NCBI GenBank assembly: GCA_944470555.2
Contig: OX104127.1
Coordinates: forward strand, 160,741,276 to 160,805,275
Direction of reading: 5' to 3'
DNA: 64,000 bases
Source: Heterobilharzia americana
Taxonomy: Eukaryota; Platyhelminthes; Trematoda; Strigeidida; Schistosomatidae
Under the pieces are notes generated by a model. The model was not told the DNA's origin, did not search any database, and saw nothing but the letters and a program-made list of their open reading frames with translations. The position numbers and the translations under genes are program-made. The stretch's first letter is position 1, and each line of letters begins with the position of its first letter. This document shows positions 1 through 10,047 of the stretch, piece by piece.

Positions 1-295
1 GATGGATTGTTGCGAACACCAGAATGTTTTGAACTAGACTAGGGAGTCAATTCAGCGGCTACGAAGCAAATTACATGATAACAAATCTTCCGGAAATGTC
101 GAGGAATCCATGTAGAAGCCCATTTGCAAACTTAGGTGAATCAGTTGGGTACTGAAACCAGATTTCTACTCTCTCATCATCACTGATCCTGACGAAAATA
201 TGACGATAATGATGATGGAATCTATCAACAGAACAATTCCTTATTGAAAATTGAGTGTTTGTAGGGACCACTTTTCAATTTCGTCTACGATTTTC

Positions 296-517
296 TGTGT
301 AATAACTATTCTCTTATCATCTGATTGCCTAAGATAGCCGTCGTTTTGCAGACTAGTATTCACACTGGCTGATGACTGAAGGTGAAATGTAAATTTGGAC
401 CGTGGCTGGATTCAAACCAGCTACCATGGGGTTTCCATCCCGATCCTCTACCAAATGAGCTACGAATTTTGACCACTGACTAGTGTTTTATTTCACTTTA
501 ATCTCCAAGGTGGGTTT
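296..517 (-). repeat. tRNA-derived SINE, copy 1
   Basis: On the minus strand this carries the two internal RNA polymerase III promoter boxes of a tRNA: an A box (TAGCTCATTTGGTAGAG, 446-462) and a slightly altered B box (GGTTTGAATCC, 408-418), spaced as in a tRNA. The flanking arms do not form an acceptor stem, so it is a tRNA-derived SINE and not a tRNA gene. A near-identical copy with a perfect B box lies at 7911-8132. The tRNA-unrelated body lies at the low-coordinate side (about 296-400). Confidence 0.7.
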
Positions 518-1598
518 CGCTCGACTACCGTGTGAATTCGTGACGCGTTACTACCACTTGATCGTATTCACACTGGCTACCCAGTTACGACTTCTCATTC
601 CAATCGAAATCTAAGTGTATTAAAGAACGGGAGAGGGGCATCACACTACACTATGACTATCTGAGATAGCAGTAGTTGTTTGGCAGACCAGTATTTATAC
701 TGGTAGATCATCGGGCCCAAAATCCAATGGTCGCTAGCTCGAATCCAGCCTCTGTCCAAGTTTTCATTTCACTTTCAATCATCACCAAGTATAATGTCTA
801 TTCGTTTTGATTTCTAGAAGTTATCCCATTAGATGAACTCATGTTTTGGTAAGAAAAACGTCTCAGATCTTCCAAGTACACTGAAGTATTTCAATTCTTT
901 CGATGGATAACAAGTAAGGCTTAGGCAATTCAAAAGTCTAAGATTTTGATGTTCACACACCTCTTGTGCTTAATACAAACTTTCGCTTGTAGGAGTATAT
1001 CCAAAAAGCTTCCATGACTGAGAGAGAGAGAGAGAGAAAGAAATCGATCCACACAAGTCCATACCCATGGAAACATTAGAGACTTAAACTTCTCTTCATC
1101 AAGGTCTTATTCGTAGAGGAAAATCTTCCTTGTTAATCTTCAATTCCTTCATCAACGTTTCATGCTTATATCTTCTGTGACAATTATCGATCAGTTCAAT
1201 CTGATTCTATTTTAAAACAACAGATAAACTTTAAAGTTGTATGTGTCTAAATTAAATGATAGAAAAAGGATTGACAATGGGAATTGAGAATGTGGATTTC
1301 GGTTTATTTAAGATTCATCAATTAGATGTACTTGAATTCGAAGACGTTGCTTCAAACACCGGAGTGTTATCCATTAATCTATTGAATCCCAATGTGTATA
1401 GTTTTAATATGATCACTTGTGATTAAACCAATAATGTGAAATAACAAGCAGTTTAAGCTGACTGTCGATAAATTTAATCACTCAATGTTTGTATATATAC
1501 ATGGATATTCATTCTTGAAAGATACTATAACCGAATAAGTCACCAATTGGTAATCTACAAAAACAAATCAAATGTTATTTATTTATTCAGTCATTTAT
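518..1598. other. No gene recognised; degenerate SINE piece and simple repeats
   Basis: I see no coding element here. Around 650-705 the sequence resembles the tRNA-unrelated body of the neighbouring SINE (shared words such as GGCAGAC and AGTATT), so it is probably a decayed second copy. A short (AG)n run lies at 1019-1036 and TTTA-rich DNA begins near 1580. Short open frames in this stretch show no family resemblance. Confidence 0.4.
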
Positions 1599-1957
1599 TT
1601 ATTTATTTATTTATTCATTTCGTTTTATCGATCAATGAAGGTCAGATCTGTCTAATACACACAAGTATACAATTATCATTTATTCTAATGTCATTCAGAT
1701 TAAGAAAATTAATAATAATCACCATCTTTTATACATTTGTCTAAGTCTTTATGTTTTTAAGTTGGAGTTTGTCATTGAATGACATTACTTAGAAGGACAT
1801 TGGTAAACTTGAAGCACTGAAAAACTGATTTGTTCTAGTATGGGACGGGGTCATGGGTGCGCACGCACTGCTGAAGAGTCCCATACTAGGATGAAACAGG
1901 TATCCAGTGCTCCAAGGTTAGCAATATTCCTTCAAAACATGTCAGTCCATGATGAAT
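1599..1957 (+). repeat. Sm-alpha-like SINE with TTTA-rich leader, copy 1
   Basis: This segment starts in a TTTA microsatellite, continues through unrelated AT-rich DNA and ends with the hammerhead-bearing 3' part of a schistosome Sm-alpha-like SINE (about 1845-1957, ending near TCAGTCCATGATG). It is repeated at about 8133-8477 with only scattered differences. In this copy the 3' end abuts the tail of a minus-strand RTE fragment, so the SINE was probably hit by that insertion or truncated beside it. Confidence 0.65.
1865..1910 (+). ncRNA. Hammerhead ribozyme-like motif (type I) in SINE
   Basis: Elements occur in hammerhead order: stem I 5' strand GCACTG (1865-1870), core CTGAAGA (1871-1877) matching CUGANGA, stem II GTCC/GGAT (1878-1881, 1889-1892), core GAAA (1893-1896), a minimal stem III, an NUH triplet ATC (1902-1904), and stem I 3' strand CAGTGC (1905-1910), a perfect complement. 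Weak points are a G-U pair at the base of stem II and a C-A mismatch in stem III, so activity in isolation is doubtful. Schistosome Sm-alpha SINEs are known to encode hammerheads of this layout. Confidence 0.65.
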
Positions 1958-1968
1958 ACCAAAAACTT

Positions 1969-2886
1969 CTAGTATTATTATTATTTGTCGCTTGAGTTCC
2001 TAGTGGAACATACGGATTCAGTAGCATGTCTCCATTTCACTCTTTTCTATCCAATCTTTTCAAACCGGCACCATGACTGCTCACAAGCTTTCATTTCTTC
2101 TTCACATCATCGCCTCCATATTATCCTCGGAAGCCTAACTCGCTGTTTCCCAGTTGGCTTCCACTCGAACAACTGGCCTGGCGCGTGATGTTCCCAAATT
2201 CTCTTCTCACTGCATGCCCAATCCATCTACACTTCCTTCCCCTGCATATTTGTTGGGTGATAGGTTGTTGGTTGGTTCGCTGCCAGCCTGCCAGAGTGAG
2301 TTTCTTGTTGCTTATTCTCATTATTCTGGCCATCTGAGTTTCAGTAACAAGTCAGCGTAGGAAACAGTTGTTGATGAATATCTATGGTTTGTAGGAAATC
2401 CCTTTCGTGACACGCCAAGTCTCTCAATCATCACATAGAAGCATTGACTCATTTGACTGAATTGGTGTTGAGAATGCGGCTGTTGTTCACGCTTTATGCT
2501 GAGTGCAGTGCAGTAGATCTGCACACTGGTTTCAGGTTGATGAAAGCCTGTCTTGTTGCCTTTCCGATCTTCACTGCTTTGACGTCCTCGTCCTCATCTC
2601 TGCCACCTGTAGTTGAAAGAGTCTACGTCCTTCAAGTTTCTACCGTTGATGGTGATTGGAGCTTGTTGTTGTTGTTGGTGCTGGTTGGTTATCTTCATCA
2701 CCTCTGTCTTCTCTATGTTCATTTGAAGTCGCGTCTTCGCTACCCTGCCTCTTCTGTCAACTTGTTGGATTTTGCCTGTAGATCTTCGAGTGTCTTCGAT
2801 ATTAGACACAAGTCGTCGGCGAAATCCAAATCCTCTAGGATCTTTCCCCGGTCCGGCATATCCCCGTCTTCTCGCTCCTCTAGAGC
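1969..2886 (-). pseudogene. RTE-like non-LTR retrotransposon 3' fragment (reverse transcriptase C-terminal half)
   Basis: Read on the minus strand this begins just before the reverse transcriptase catalytic motif (DFADDLCL, near 2815-2840) and runs through the thumb and C-terminal region to a (TAA)n tail at 1969-1980. It belongs to the SR2/RTE-type elements abundant in schistosomes; the subfamily name is inference. The frame shifts several times, so no functional protein remains. The LW-ERTNQ site carries an insertion reading LTLAGWQRTNQ, the early form of the TGGC expansion seen in other copies. The endonuclease and the N-terminal part of the reverse transcriptase are absent. Confidence 0.75.
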
Positions 2887-2964
2887 GAATTAATTTAACG
2901 CTAATTGGTGATTAGCTTTGAGAGGTGATTCGCGTAGTTCCATCCCAAAGTCATGCCTGGTGGA

Positions 2965-3182
2965 GTCGACCAAGTGCGTATCAGTACAGTTACTCAACGA
3001 CCACATTGGATGTAGGTAGCACTATATCATGATCCGACAAAAGTAGGGAATATAGACGACTGGATTCCGACACAATGACTCGATGATAACACATGACCAC
3101 GAAATCTGAATGTTGCGGGCTTCGATCCCTGGGGGTGTAAGGTCATGGTCAGGCACTTCTGGGGAGTCCCATACAATGTGAT
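2965..3182 (+). repeat. Sm-alpha-like SINE, truncated inside the hammerhead
   Basis: The 5' part (GGATTCCGAC at about 3062) is shared with the SINEs at 11505, 27030 and 35398. A degenerate A box follows, then a B-box-like GGCTTCGATCCC (about 3119-3130). After it comes CTGGGGAGTCCCATAC, which aligns with the start of the hammerhead (core plus stem II), and there the similarity ends. The ribozyme is therefore incomplete. Confidence 0.55.
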
Positions 3183-3689
3183 GAATATATTTCTGTAAAA
3201 ACATCTCGAACGGTTTACTCACACAGTCGATGACATTTTAATGAAATATGAGAAGCCAGAAGATATAAATTGTCTATTTTGAGATGATCTAGCACTGTGT
3301 AAACTCATATCAGCCTGATTTGAGGAGAAAGAAAATAATAATCAACTACCATTTTTAGAGTAACTGCTGAGTTGACGAGAGGATTGTTGATTCACCATCA
3401 GTCTACAGAATGCCTAAATTTTCAAAGTGTTTGTCTAATACAAGCGAGGTCTAATAAAATGCCTGTTTTATTAGAATCTATCTCATATTCAAATCAGATA
3501 AGATGGATGAAGATATTCAATTACTGATCAAAACAGATATCTACTGAAGTTTATTCAAAGTAAACTCTATACTTTAGCAGTCTATCATGCAAAAAGGAGT
3601 TGAATAGTATCATTTTGAGAAGTAGGCTAACATCAGCCATTAGAAAGAAGTACTATACAGTTAAGCTTATTGTTTTCTGGAAGGAACAA
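3183..3689. other. No feature recognised
   Basis: AT-rich DNA with no open frame resembling a known family and no structured repeat that I can identify. Confidence 0.4.
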
Positions 3690-4085
3690 TACATATAATT
3701 CACCACGAACATATAACCATGGCATCAATGATTACATCACATCCCATTATGAATACCATTTTATGTATACAAGGGGAAGAGTAATCGAGCCATGAATTCG
3801 AGGATGAGAGGATATCTACCAAAATAGCTTTACAGACAGATAGGGTGGGTAACCTTGGTAAGCACAGGTGAGCGACAACCTTTGTCATCACAAAATCACT
3901 ATTCAAATAGCTTTCAAAGTCTTAAATACAAACAGCGAGGGATGTATAATGCGATTTGCAGAAGCGATAACCAGTGAGGATCAAAATCTACTCACTTACG
4001 TCTTTTACGATTTTAATGAGTATCTGACTTCACAGTTGAATTTCAGGGTCATCCTTATAACCTCGGGATTAACCGATCTGGTTTC
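3690..4085 (+). pseudogene. Penelope-like element GIY-YIG remnant (family 1)
   Basis: The nucleotide stretch encoding NDYITSH (about 3725-3745) matches the linker just before the GIY-YIG domain in the better-preserved element at 22323-23060. It is followed by eroded versions of the domain and by an AFKVLN...FAEAI segment (about 3905-3970) equal to the C-terminal part with its conserved Glu. Stops and frame changes interrupt it throughout. PLEs pair a reverse transcriptase with this endonuclease; only the endonuclease end is left here. Confidence 0.6.
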
Positions 4086-4427
4086 ATCGTTTTGACTAAA
4101 ATGTTGGTTTTTCACAAAGTAGAGAACTGTAGTTCGTTAATTGTGGACTTGTCAGGGTGACCTTCAGAGCTCATCTCCGTGGACACCGATTGGTTGTTGC
4201 ATATTTAGTGTCAGTCCACTCAAATCGAAACTCCCTTATTGATGAATAAGGAGTGACTTTAACAAACACCCTGACAATAACTGGAAAAGCCAGTCAGATT
4301 TCTGGGGTTTTACGACAAACTGCCTTCACAGTCGAAATACTGAAACCTGATTGGTTATTTCATCGGTTTTTGGGGTGGTCTATAGAGTCATTGTGAATAA
4401 TTATCTTTGTTCAGCTGTTACGTCCTA
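4086..4427. other. No feature recognised
   Basis: No coding element or clear repeat seen. Some words recall repeated DNA, but I could not tie them to another part of the window. Confidence 0.35.
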
Positions 4428-4525
4428 GCATAGGACTCCTCAACAGTGCTCACCCGTGACCTCGCTACGGATCGAGTCGAGGACTGTCAATTTATCGGTA
4501 AGCGCGTTCCGACTCAGGCACTGTG
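4428..4525 (-). repeat. Sm-alpha-like SINE fragment with decayed hammerhead
   Basis: On the minus strand an A-box-like CTGAGTCGGAACGCGC is followed by a B-box-like GACTCGATCCG and then GAGCACTG, a core reading TTGAGGA instead of CTGANGA, a perfect stem II GTCC/GGAC, and GTAAC instead of GAAAC. The cleavage triplet and stem I 3' strand are missing. Both core changes would abolish catalysis. Confidence 0.55.
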
Positions 4526-4630
4526 GTGGAGTTCAACAGTTCAGTCCTTTAACAGTTGGACATGAAATGGTATCACGACTTCAAATGCATAAACTGTGAA
4601 GATTTTGATTGTTATCAAACACCTTTTGTT

Positions 4631-4900
4631 TCCATCCACTAACAAGGCTTGTTTTTAAAGCAAGTTTGCTGGTTTAAATACCACTTTAATCTCAGCTAGC
4701 CTTATTAAAAACTCTCGGTAACGGTGCTTTGTTTGCCTGGCAACACAGTGGATGCTTTGAATTCTCTCTTTCAACCCTGTCACCAATGTAACTACAAGTA
4801 TTACTATTAGTAGTATGATTATTATTAATAATATCTGTGTTACTACTACTGCTGCTCATATTTTTCGATCAGTTTCTTATGAATTTATTTATAAATTTAG
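4631..4900 (-). pseudogene. Penelope-like element (family 2) fragment
   Basis: On the minus strand a Ser/Asn-rich stretch encoded by AGT/AAT repeats is followed by GDRVEREFKAS and then a segment that aligns at DNA level with 34300-34470 (AACAAACT...AAGCTTTGTAGG type words). No uninterrupted frame remains. It appears again at 9012-9280. Confidence 0.45.
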
Positions 4901-5152
4901 CTGGATTATTATTGACATGTTATCGTATTATTCTCAGCACTTGTTCAAATTATTCTTTAGTCTGGCAATAACCATAACCACGATTGGTCATCTGTCTAAT
5001 ATACAATGTCTTGCTTGATCATTTAGGTCATCAGTCAAGCAATGTTACAATATTCAAATGTAGACAATCATTATTAAGAATTTCATACTATTTGCAATGT
5101 TGTATACTTTCATATCCGTTCACGTCGGTTGACATCTGCGTCTTTAGTTCAC

Positions 5153-5216
5153 AACTAATGATGATAGTATAGTAACAATTTCACTGATTATTCTTATCAG
5201 TGTATCATCATTAGTT
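5153..5216. repeat. Two-tier inverted repeat (hairpin)
   Basis: Perfect 14-bp arms AACTAATGATGATA (5153-5166) and TATCATCATTAGTT (5203-5216) enclose a second perfect pair CACTGAT (5182-5188) and ATCAGTG (5196-5202) with a 7-base loop; a 15-base bulge lies on one side only. It is fully conserved in the other copy at 9537-9600. Confidence 0.7.
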
Positions 5217-5673
5217 ATGTAAACTAAATGTCAGCTCACGAGTACCTACCGTATTACACTTCTAAAAATATTTCACAAATGATCTTATCGAATATTTTTG
5301 CTAATTTTCGTATACACACACATGTGTACACAAGTGGAAAAACACAAAAAATAAACGTAACTACTTGAAATTTTACATCAAAACATGACAATTATCATAT
5401 GCACGTTGGGTAATGAGACACATTGTACAATCAAAATAACTGAAAAGTTATAATAAAAATTAATGAGACATATTTCAACAAGATAACCTCATCTAGTTAA
5501 CTAGTTGACAAGTTACTACCAGGTCCTAAGCCCGGGTAAAAGGGAAGGTTGGGCGTGGGACTAGCAACCCTACCCCGGAAAACCAATCCATTCGCTAAAG
5601 AAACTTCTAAGCACAAAGGAAATATAAAAAAAATGAAAACAAATTTATTCCTTGCTGGAATCGGGGAGATGGA

Positions 5674-5859
5674 ATGATGCTTGTTGGTGAAAGCCTTCGG
5701 CAAATCGATTGGCCGATGTGTCTTCTCTCAATGAAAGCGAAAGTAAGGATGGGGACATGGAATGTCTGCACTATGTTTGAACCTAGCAAGACTGCGCAGA
5801 TTGCAAAGGAGATGAGAAGGTATAGTATTGAAGTGCCAGGAATCTGCGAAAGCAGGTAG
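5674..5859 (+). pseudogene. RTE-like element: start of AP endonuclease frame, internally deleted
   Basis: The open frame of about 61 codons contains VRMGTWNVCTMFEPSKTAQI and EMRRYSIEVPGICESR, which match the N-terminus of the apurinic-type endonuclease of RTE-clade retrotransposons (the GTWN motif holds the first conserved Asn of the fold). It ends at a stop where the family continues with the rest of the endonuclease and the reverse transcriptase. The DNA that follows instead resembles the far C-terminal region, so the middle is deleted. A Met precedes the motif and could be the natural start. Confidence 0.65.
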
Positions 5860-6191
5860 AATGGAAGTGGACTCTCTTAACTGTCAACTGAAGAATGAAT
5901 AATCTACTCCGGTCACCCAGCAGACAAGCAATGTCAATGTCAGTGCTTCTAAATGGTTCGAAAACTTCGTCTGTCACGAAAATCACATTTAACAAACTAC
6001 CGACATTCATGAGCAGCTGCCTCCTACACTCACTCCATACTGAAGATCAGATCAGAAGGTCAGAGAGGATAAGCAACAATTAACTCACTCTGACAACAAA
6101 CCAACCAGGAAGCTGCAACCCAACAACTATGCAGAAGGAAGTGGAGATGGATTGGTATACACTAAGAAGACCGTTCGGGGACATCACGCGC
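5860..6191 (+). pseudogene. RTE-like C-terminal remnant fused after the endonuclease start
   Basis: Fragments corresponding to the family's GSETWRVTK...NKLQTFINSCL and TEDQ..R..RISN segments can be read in shifting frames (LNGSKTSSVTKITFNKL at about 5957-6005), followed by a match to KKWRWIGHALRRP...DIT (about 6135-6190). It stops abruptly at ACATCACGCGC, where the next mosaic segment begins. Confidence 0.55.
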
Positions 6192-6799
6192 TTCACATCT
6201 TCTACAAACAACGACTATATCTCACAGCCGTATAATAGGACAGAAGCGATTTCAGCAGAGAATCCTTTTCGTTTGACAGGTGATCGGATATCTCCGCAGT
6301 TAGTGCCAAAGATGACGCAAACTGGTAAATGCATCATGGACCTTCGTTATCTCAGCTGAGATTCTGTCAACAACCAGTCCGTTGATTGGGCTGGGTCAAG
6401 TTCCCAGGTAAGTGAAGTGGTCCATACATTCCACCACTTCACTCCTTATCATTGTACTGGGAATAAATAAAAGCCTGAAGTGAAAAGACATTTATATATT
6501 TTTAGTTTCTTAAATAAAAAAAGTAAAAAATTTATTCCAAAAATTTTTTTTTTTAATTAATGAATTTTAGAAAATTTTTGTCACTTTGTCTCTTTCCTTC
6601 CTTTTTATCTTATTTCATGATTTATTATTGTCTCGGCACATTATCTTTTTGATAAACACATCTATCGATTTAAAGATGATTATTCACAAAAATATAAGAA
6701 CTTGTTCTTCTAGTTTAATGCGAGAAACAATTCCTGTAATCATAGATTCTTCTTATGAACTATTCGATTATTTAATGGAAAGTATATTGCCTTTGTTCT

Positions 6800-7385
6800 A
6801 CTATCACCAATGATCCTCCTGATTGCCGTCGACTGAAATGGATCATGCAACAAACTGTGAGGAAAGAGAAGAATGCGATACGCTGAACTGGCGAAACAAT
6901 CCTACACCATTTGGATTTCACCAGTGATGACTTGTGTCCAATGTCACACAAACTTGAAGATCTACAGGCAAAAACTAACAAGTTGACAGAAGAGGCAGGA
7001 CAGCGAAGATGGGACTTCAAGTGAGTGTAGAGAAGACAGAGGTGATGATGATACCAGACCAACAACACCAATAACAACAACAAACATCAATCACTATCAA
7101 CAGGAGAAACCTAAGGGAAGTAGTCTCTCTCAACTACACCCAACTGGATGGACAGCATCGTTTCAACTACACGCACAGGTGGTGGCACACATGAGGATAT
7201 CAAAGCAGCCAGGATCCGAAAGACAGTAAGACAGGTTTTCTTTAGCCTGAAATCAGTGTGGAGATCTACTGCACTCAACACAGTATAAAGCATGAACAAC
7301 ATTCAGATTTTGAACAGTAATATCAGTCAAGTGAGTCAGTGCTTCAATGTGATGGTTGAGAGATATGACGCATTACTAAATTGAA
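6800..7385 (+). pseudogene. RTE-like reverse transcriptase fragment
   Basis: The DNA follows the family from just before the catalytic motif (KLEDLQAKTNKLTEE about 6950-6990) through SVEKTEVMM, a Gln-rich patch, and the FxLKSVWRSTAL segment, to a point equivalent to VKSVLLYGSETWR, where it ends. Codons are shifted and the FADD box is damaged (TTTCACCAGTGATGAC). The frame is broken at several places. The same fragment lies at 15486-16071. Confidence 0.6.
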
Positions 7386-7659
7386 AACTAATTAAAACAT
7401 GATCAAAAGTTAGTATTGTAGTAAATTACAAATATAAGTAGGCAAAGAGAGAAGACAATTGCGATGAAGAAGAGAATTTCCTCCTGACGAACTTATTCTA
7501 TTAGCTGTGCAGTTGTGGAAAGTATGGAGCATCCTAGAGTAATTTCCCTATCAAAGGTCACAGTGAATGTACTGACAAATGTATGTACGCATCTGGAGTA
7601 GGAAAGTAAGGCGTAATTACATCACAAAAGACTTACGAAGGGAGATCAATCCTTAACGA

Positions 7660-7913
7660 TGACCACGGTTAAGAAAAAGGTTCTGTATACCTCTTCTGAA
7701 TGCACAACTTTGATTTGAACTTCTCAACAGTGAATACTTCAGCTATGTACAAATGTCTTAGCCTTACTCTCTTCAGGTGGCTTGGTTTAAGTTTATGCAT
7801 TACCTCCAAAGACTTAGTGAGAGAAGCTAAGTGTCTTGAATTCACAAGGTGTTCAATTGTCAAACTGAAGATATGTTTCTCTCACCCCTTTTTATAGCCA
7901 AGTTGGACAGTGT
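7660..7913 (-). pseudogene. PLE GIY-YIG C-terminal fragment (family 1)
   Basis: The minus-strand open frame of 64 codons reads IEHLVNS, FEVMHKLKP-like and RHLYIAEV, ending KLCIQKRYTEPFS. This matches the GIY-YIG end of schistosome PLEs, where a FAEA/IAE Glu is the metal-binding residue and LCVQKxxxxSLSLPW closes the protein. The N-terminal half of the domain is missing. A second copy is at 16346-16599. Confidence 0.6.
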
Positions 7914-8132
7914 GTAATAACTATTCTCTTATCATCTGATTGCCTAAGATAGCCGTCGTTTGGCAGACTAGTATTCACACTGGATGATGACTGAAGGTGA
8001 AATGTAAATTTGGACCGTGGCTGGATTCGAACCAGTCGCCCTGGGGTTTCCGTCCGGATCCTCTACCAAATGAGCTACGAATTTTGACCACTGACTAGTG
8101 TTTTATTTCACTTTAATCTCCAAGGTGGGTTT
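7911..8132 (-). repeat. tRNA-derived SINE, copy 2
   Basis: Best-preserved copy: minus-strand A box TAGCTCATTTGGTAGAG (8061-8077) and perfect B box GGTTCGAATCC (8023-8033). It differs from copy 1 (296-517) at a few bases. It begins exactly where the preceding 1.7-kb repeat ends, overlapping it by TGT, and ends in the TTTA run that opens the next segment. Confidence 0.75.
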
Positions 8133-8477
8133 ATTTATTTATTTCGTTTTATCGATCAATGAAGGTCAGATCTGTCTAATACACACAAGTATACAATTAT
8201 CATTTATTCTAATGTCATTCAGATTAAGAAAATTAATAAAAACCACCATCTTTTATACATTTGTCTAAGTCTATATGTTTTTAAGTTGCAGTTTGTCATT
8301 GAATGACATTACTTAGAAGGACATTGGTAAACTTGAAGGACTGAAAAACTGTTTTGTTCTAGTATGGGACGGGGTCATGGGTGCGCATGCACTGCTGAAG
8401 AGTCCCATACTAGGATGAAACAGGTATCCAGTGCTCCAAGGTTAGCGATATTCCTTCAAAACATGTCAGTCCATGAT
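8133..8477 (+). repeat. Sm-alpha-like SINE with TTTA leader, copy 2
   Basis: Near-identical to about 1599-1957, with a shorter TTTA run. Similarity ends at CAGTCCATGATG; the following bases (8478-8560) are unrelated to the first copy, where an RTE tail follows instead. Confidence 0.65.
8389..8434 (+). ncRNA. Hammerhead ribozyme-like motif (type I)
   Basis: Same parts as in the copy at 1865: GCACTG (8389-8394), CTGAAGA (8395-8401), stem II GTCC/GGAT, GAAAC (8417-8421), an ATC triplet ending at 8428, and CAGTGC (8429-8434). It shares the G-U pair in stem II and the stem III mismatch, so both copies descend from one already-degraded source. Confidence 0.65.
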
Positions 8478-8559
8478 GCTGGAATTTCTATTGACCATCT
8501 GACTATAAATGCAGGAGTAAGATTTAGGCACTGCAGCAGACTGTAGCTACATTTTAGTC

Positions 8560-9000
8560 TGTTTATAAGAAATGTCACACATAGTGAAGGAAGAGTATCT
8601 TTTACTCAATAACGTTTTGAACACAATCTGTTCTCTATATTCATATCAGATAGCTAACTCCACAACTTTGAGACATGATCTATATAAATATTTCTAATAT
8701 TCTCACCTTCTCTGTGATAAGGGAAGAAGGATTTTCTATATATCTGGGACAAGTGCTAAATCATTACATCATTACATGTAGTTGGCGTTGATTCAATAAA
8801 CAATAATTCGGTTATCCATCTCACCCTCCCTTCAACTAACTAAGTTAGTCTATAATGCTATCACTGTTTCCTACCCTACTGTGTGATTGCGTACACACCT
8901 ATAGCCACGCTTTTCTCTAGATCTCCCTAGATCTTATTAGGCTCTACTAGTCTTCATTCAGCTGAATTTTCTTGTTCTGTTATCCTAATCGACCCTAGTT
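8560..9000 (-). pseudogene. PLE (family 2) GIY-YIG-region remnant
   Basis: On the minus strand the DNA aligns with 34560-35000: the ACAGTAGGGTxGGA segment, the TTGAATCAACxCC segment and the final GTCACTGTGTGACATTT-like end. Open frames are too eroded to show the endonuclease motif. It sits directly before the composite repeat, whose first 270 bp appear to be the upstream part of the same element. Confidence 0.5.
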
Positions 9001-9536
9001 GATCAGTTACATCCATCCACTAACAAGGCTTGTTTTTATGCAAGTTTGCTGGTTTAAATACCACTTTAATCTCAGCTAGTCTTATTAAAAACTCTCGGTA
9101 ACGGTGCTTTGTTTGCCTGGCAACACAGTGGATGCTTTGAATTCTCTCTTTCAACCCTGTCACCAATGTAACTACAAGTATTACTATTAGTAGTATGATT
9201 ATTATTAATAATATCTGTGTTACTACTACTGCTGCTCATATTTTTCGATCAGTTTCTTATGAATTTATTTATAAATTTAGCTGGATTATTATTGACATGC
9301 TATCGTATTATTCTCAGCACTTGTTCAAATTATTCTTTAGTCTGGCAATAACCATAACCACGATTGGTCATCTGTCTAATCTACAATGTCTTGCTTGATC
9401 ATTTAGGTCATCAGTCAAGCAATGTTACAATATTCAAATGTAGACAGACAATCATTATTAAGAATTTCATACTATTTGCAATGTTGTATACTTTCATATC
9501 CGTTCACGTCGGTTGACATCTGCGTCTTTAGTTCAC

Positions 9537-9600
9537 AACTAATGATGATAGTATAGTAACAATTTCACTGATTATTCTTATCAGTGTATCATCATTAGTT
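9537..9600. repeat. Two-tier inverted repeat, second copy
   Basis: Outer arms at 9537-9550 and 9587-9600 and inner arms at 9566-9572 and 9580-9586 are identical to those at 5153-5216. Confidence 0.7.
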
Positions 9601-10047
9601 ATGTAAACTAAATGTCAGCTCACGAGTACCTACCGTATTACACTTCTAAAAATATTTCACAAATGATCTTATCGAATATTTTTGCTAATTTTCGTATACA
9701 CACACATGTACACAAGTGGAAAACACACAAAAAATAAACGAAATTTTACATCAAAACATGACAATTATCATATGCACGTTGGGTAATGAGACACATTGTA
9801 CAATCAAAATAACTGAAAAGTTATAATAAAAATTAATGAGACATATTTCAACAAGATAACCTCATCTAGTTAACTAGTTGACAAGTTACTACCAGGTCCT
9901 AAGCCCGGGTAAAAAGGGAAGGTTGGGCGTGGGACTAGCAACCCTACCCCGGAAAACCAATCCATTCGTTAAAGAAACTTCTAAGCACAAAGGAAATATA
10001 AAAAAAATGAAAACAAATTTATTCCTTGCTGGAATCGGGGAGACGGA

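Larger units (their letters stand above)
4631..6191 (+). repeat. 1.56-kb composite repeat, copy 1
   Basis: This segment recurs in direct orientation at 9012-10565 with only a handful of substitutions and small indels (for example a 4-bp GACA duplication in the other copy). It contains, in order, a minus-strand piece of a second-family PLE (4631-4900), an AT-rich stretch with a two-tier hairpin, the beginning of an RTE-like endonuclease frame, and decayed RTE C-terminal sequence. It looks like an internally deleted composite element that was copied as a block. Confidence 0.75.
6189..7913 (+). repeat. 1.7-kb repeat, copy 1 (two blocks)
   Basis: Two blocks, 6189-6499 and 6575-7913, reappear in the same order and orientation at 14714-15024 and 15261-16599, almost without change. 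The material between the blocks differs completely: 75 bp of A/T-rich DNA here and 236 bp in the other copy. The second block contains an RTE fragment and a PLE fragment (listed separately). The first block shows no recognisable coding content. Confidence 0.75.

Noticed and set aside
364..400. CTGATGACTGAAGGTGAAAT resembles hammerhead core parts
   Set aside because: CTGATGA and GAAA are present, but stem II would be minimal, no NUH triplet and no stem I partner follow, and the copy at 7980 has lost the C.
8023..8077. Functional tRNA gene on the minus strand
   Set aside because: A and B boxes are perfect, but the acceptor stem does not pair and the sequence is repeated with an unrelated tail, so it is a SINE.
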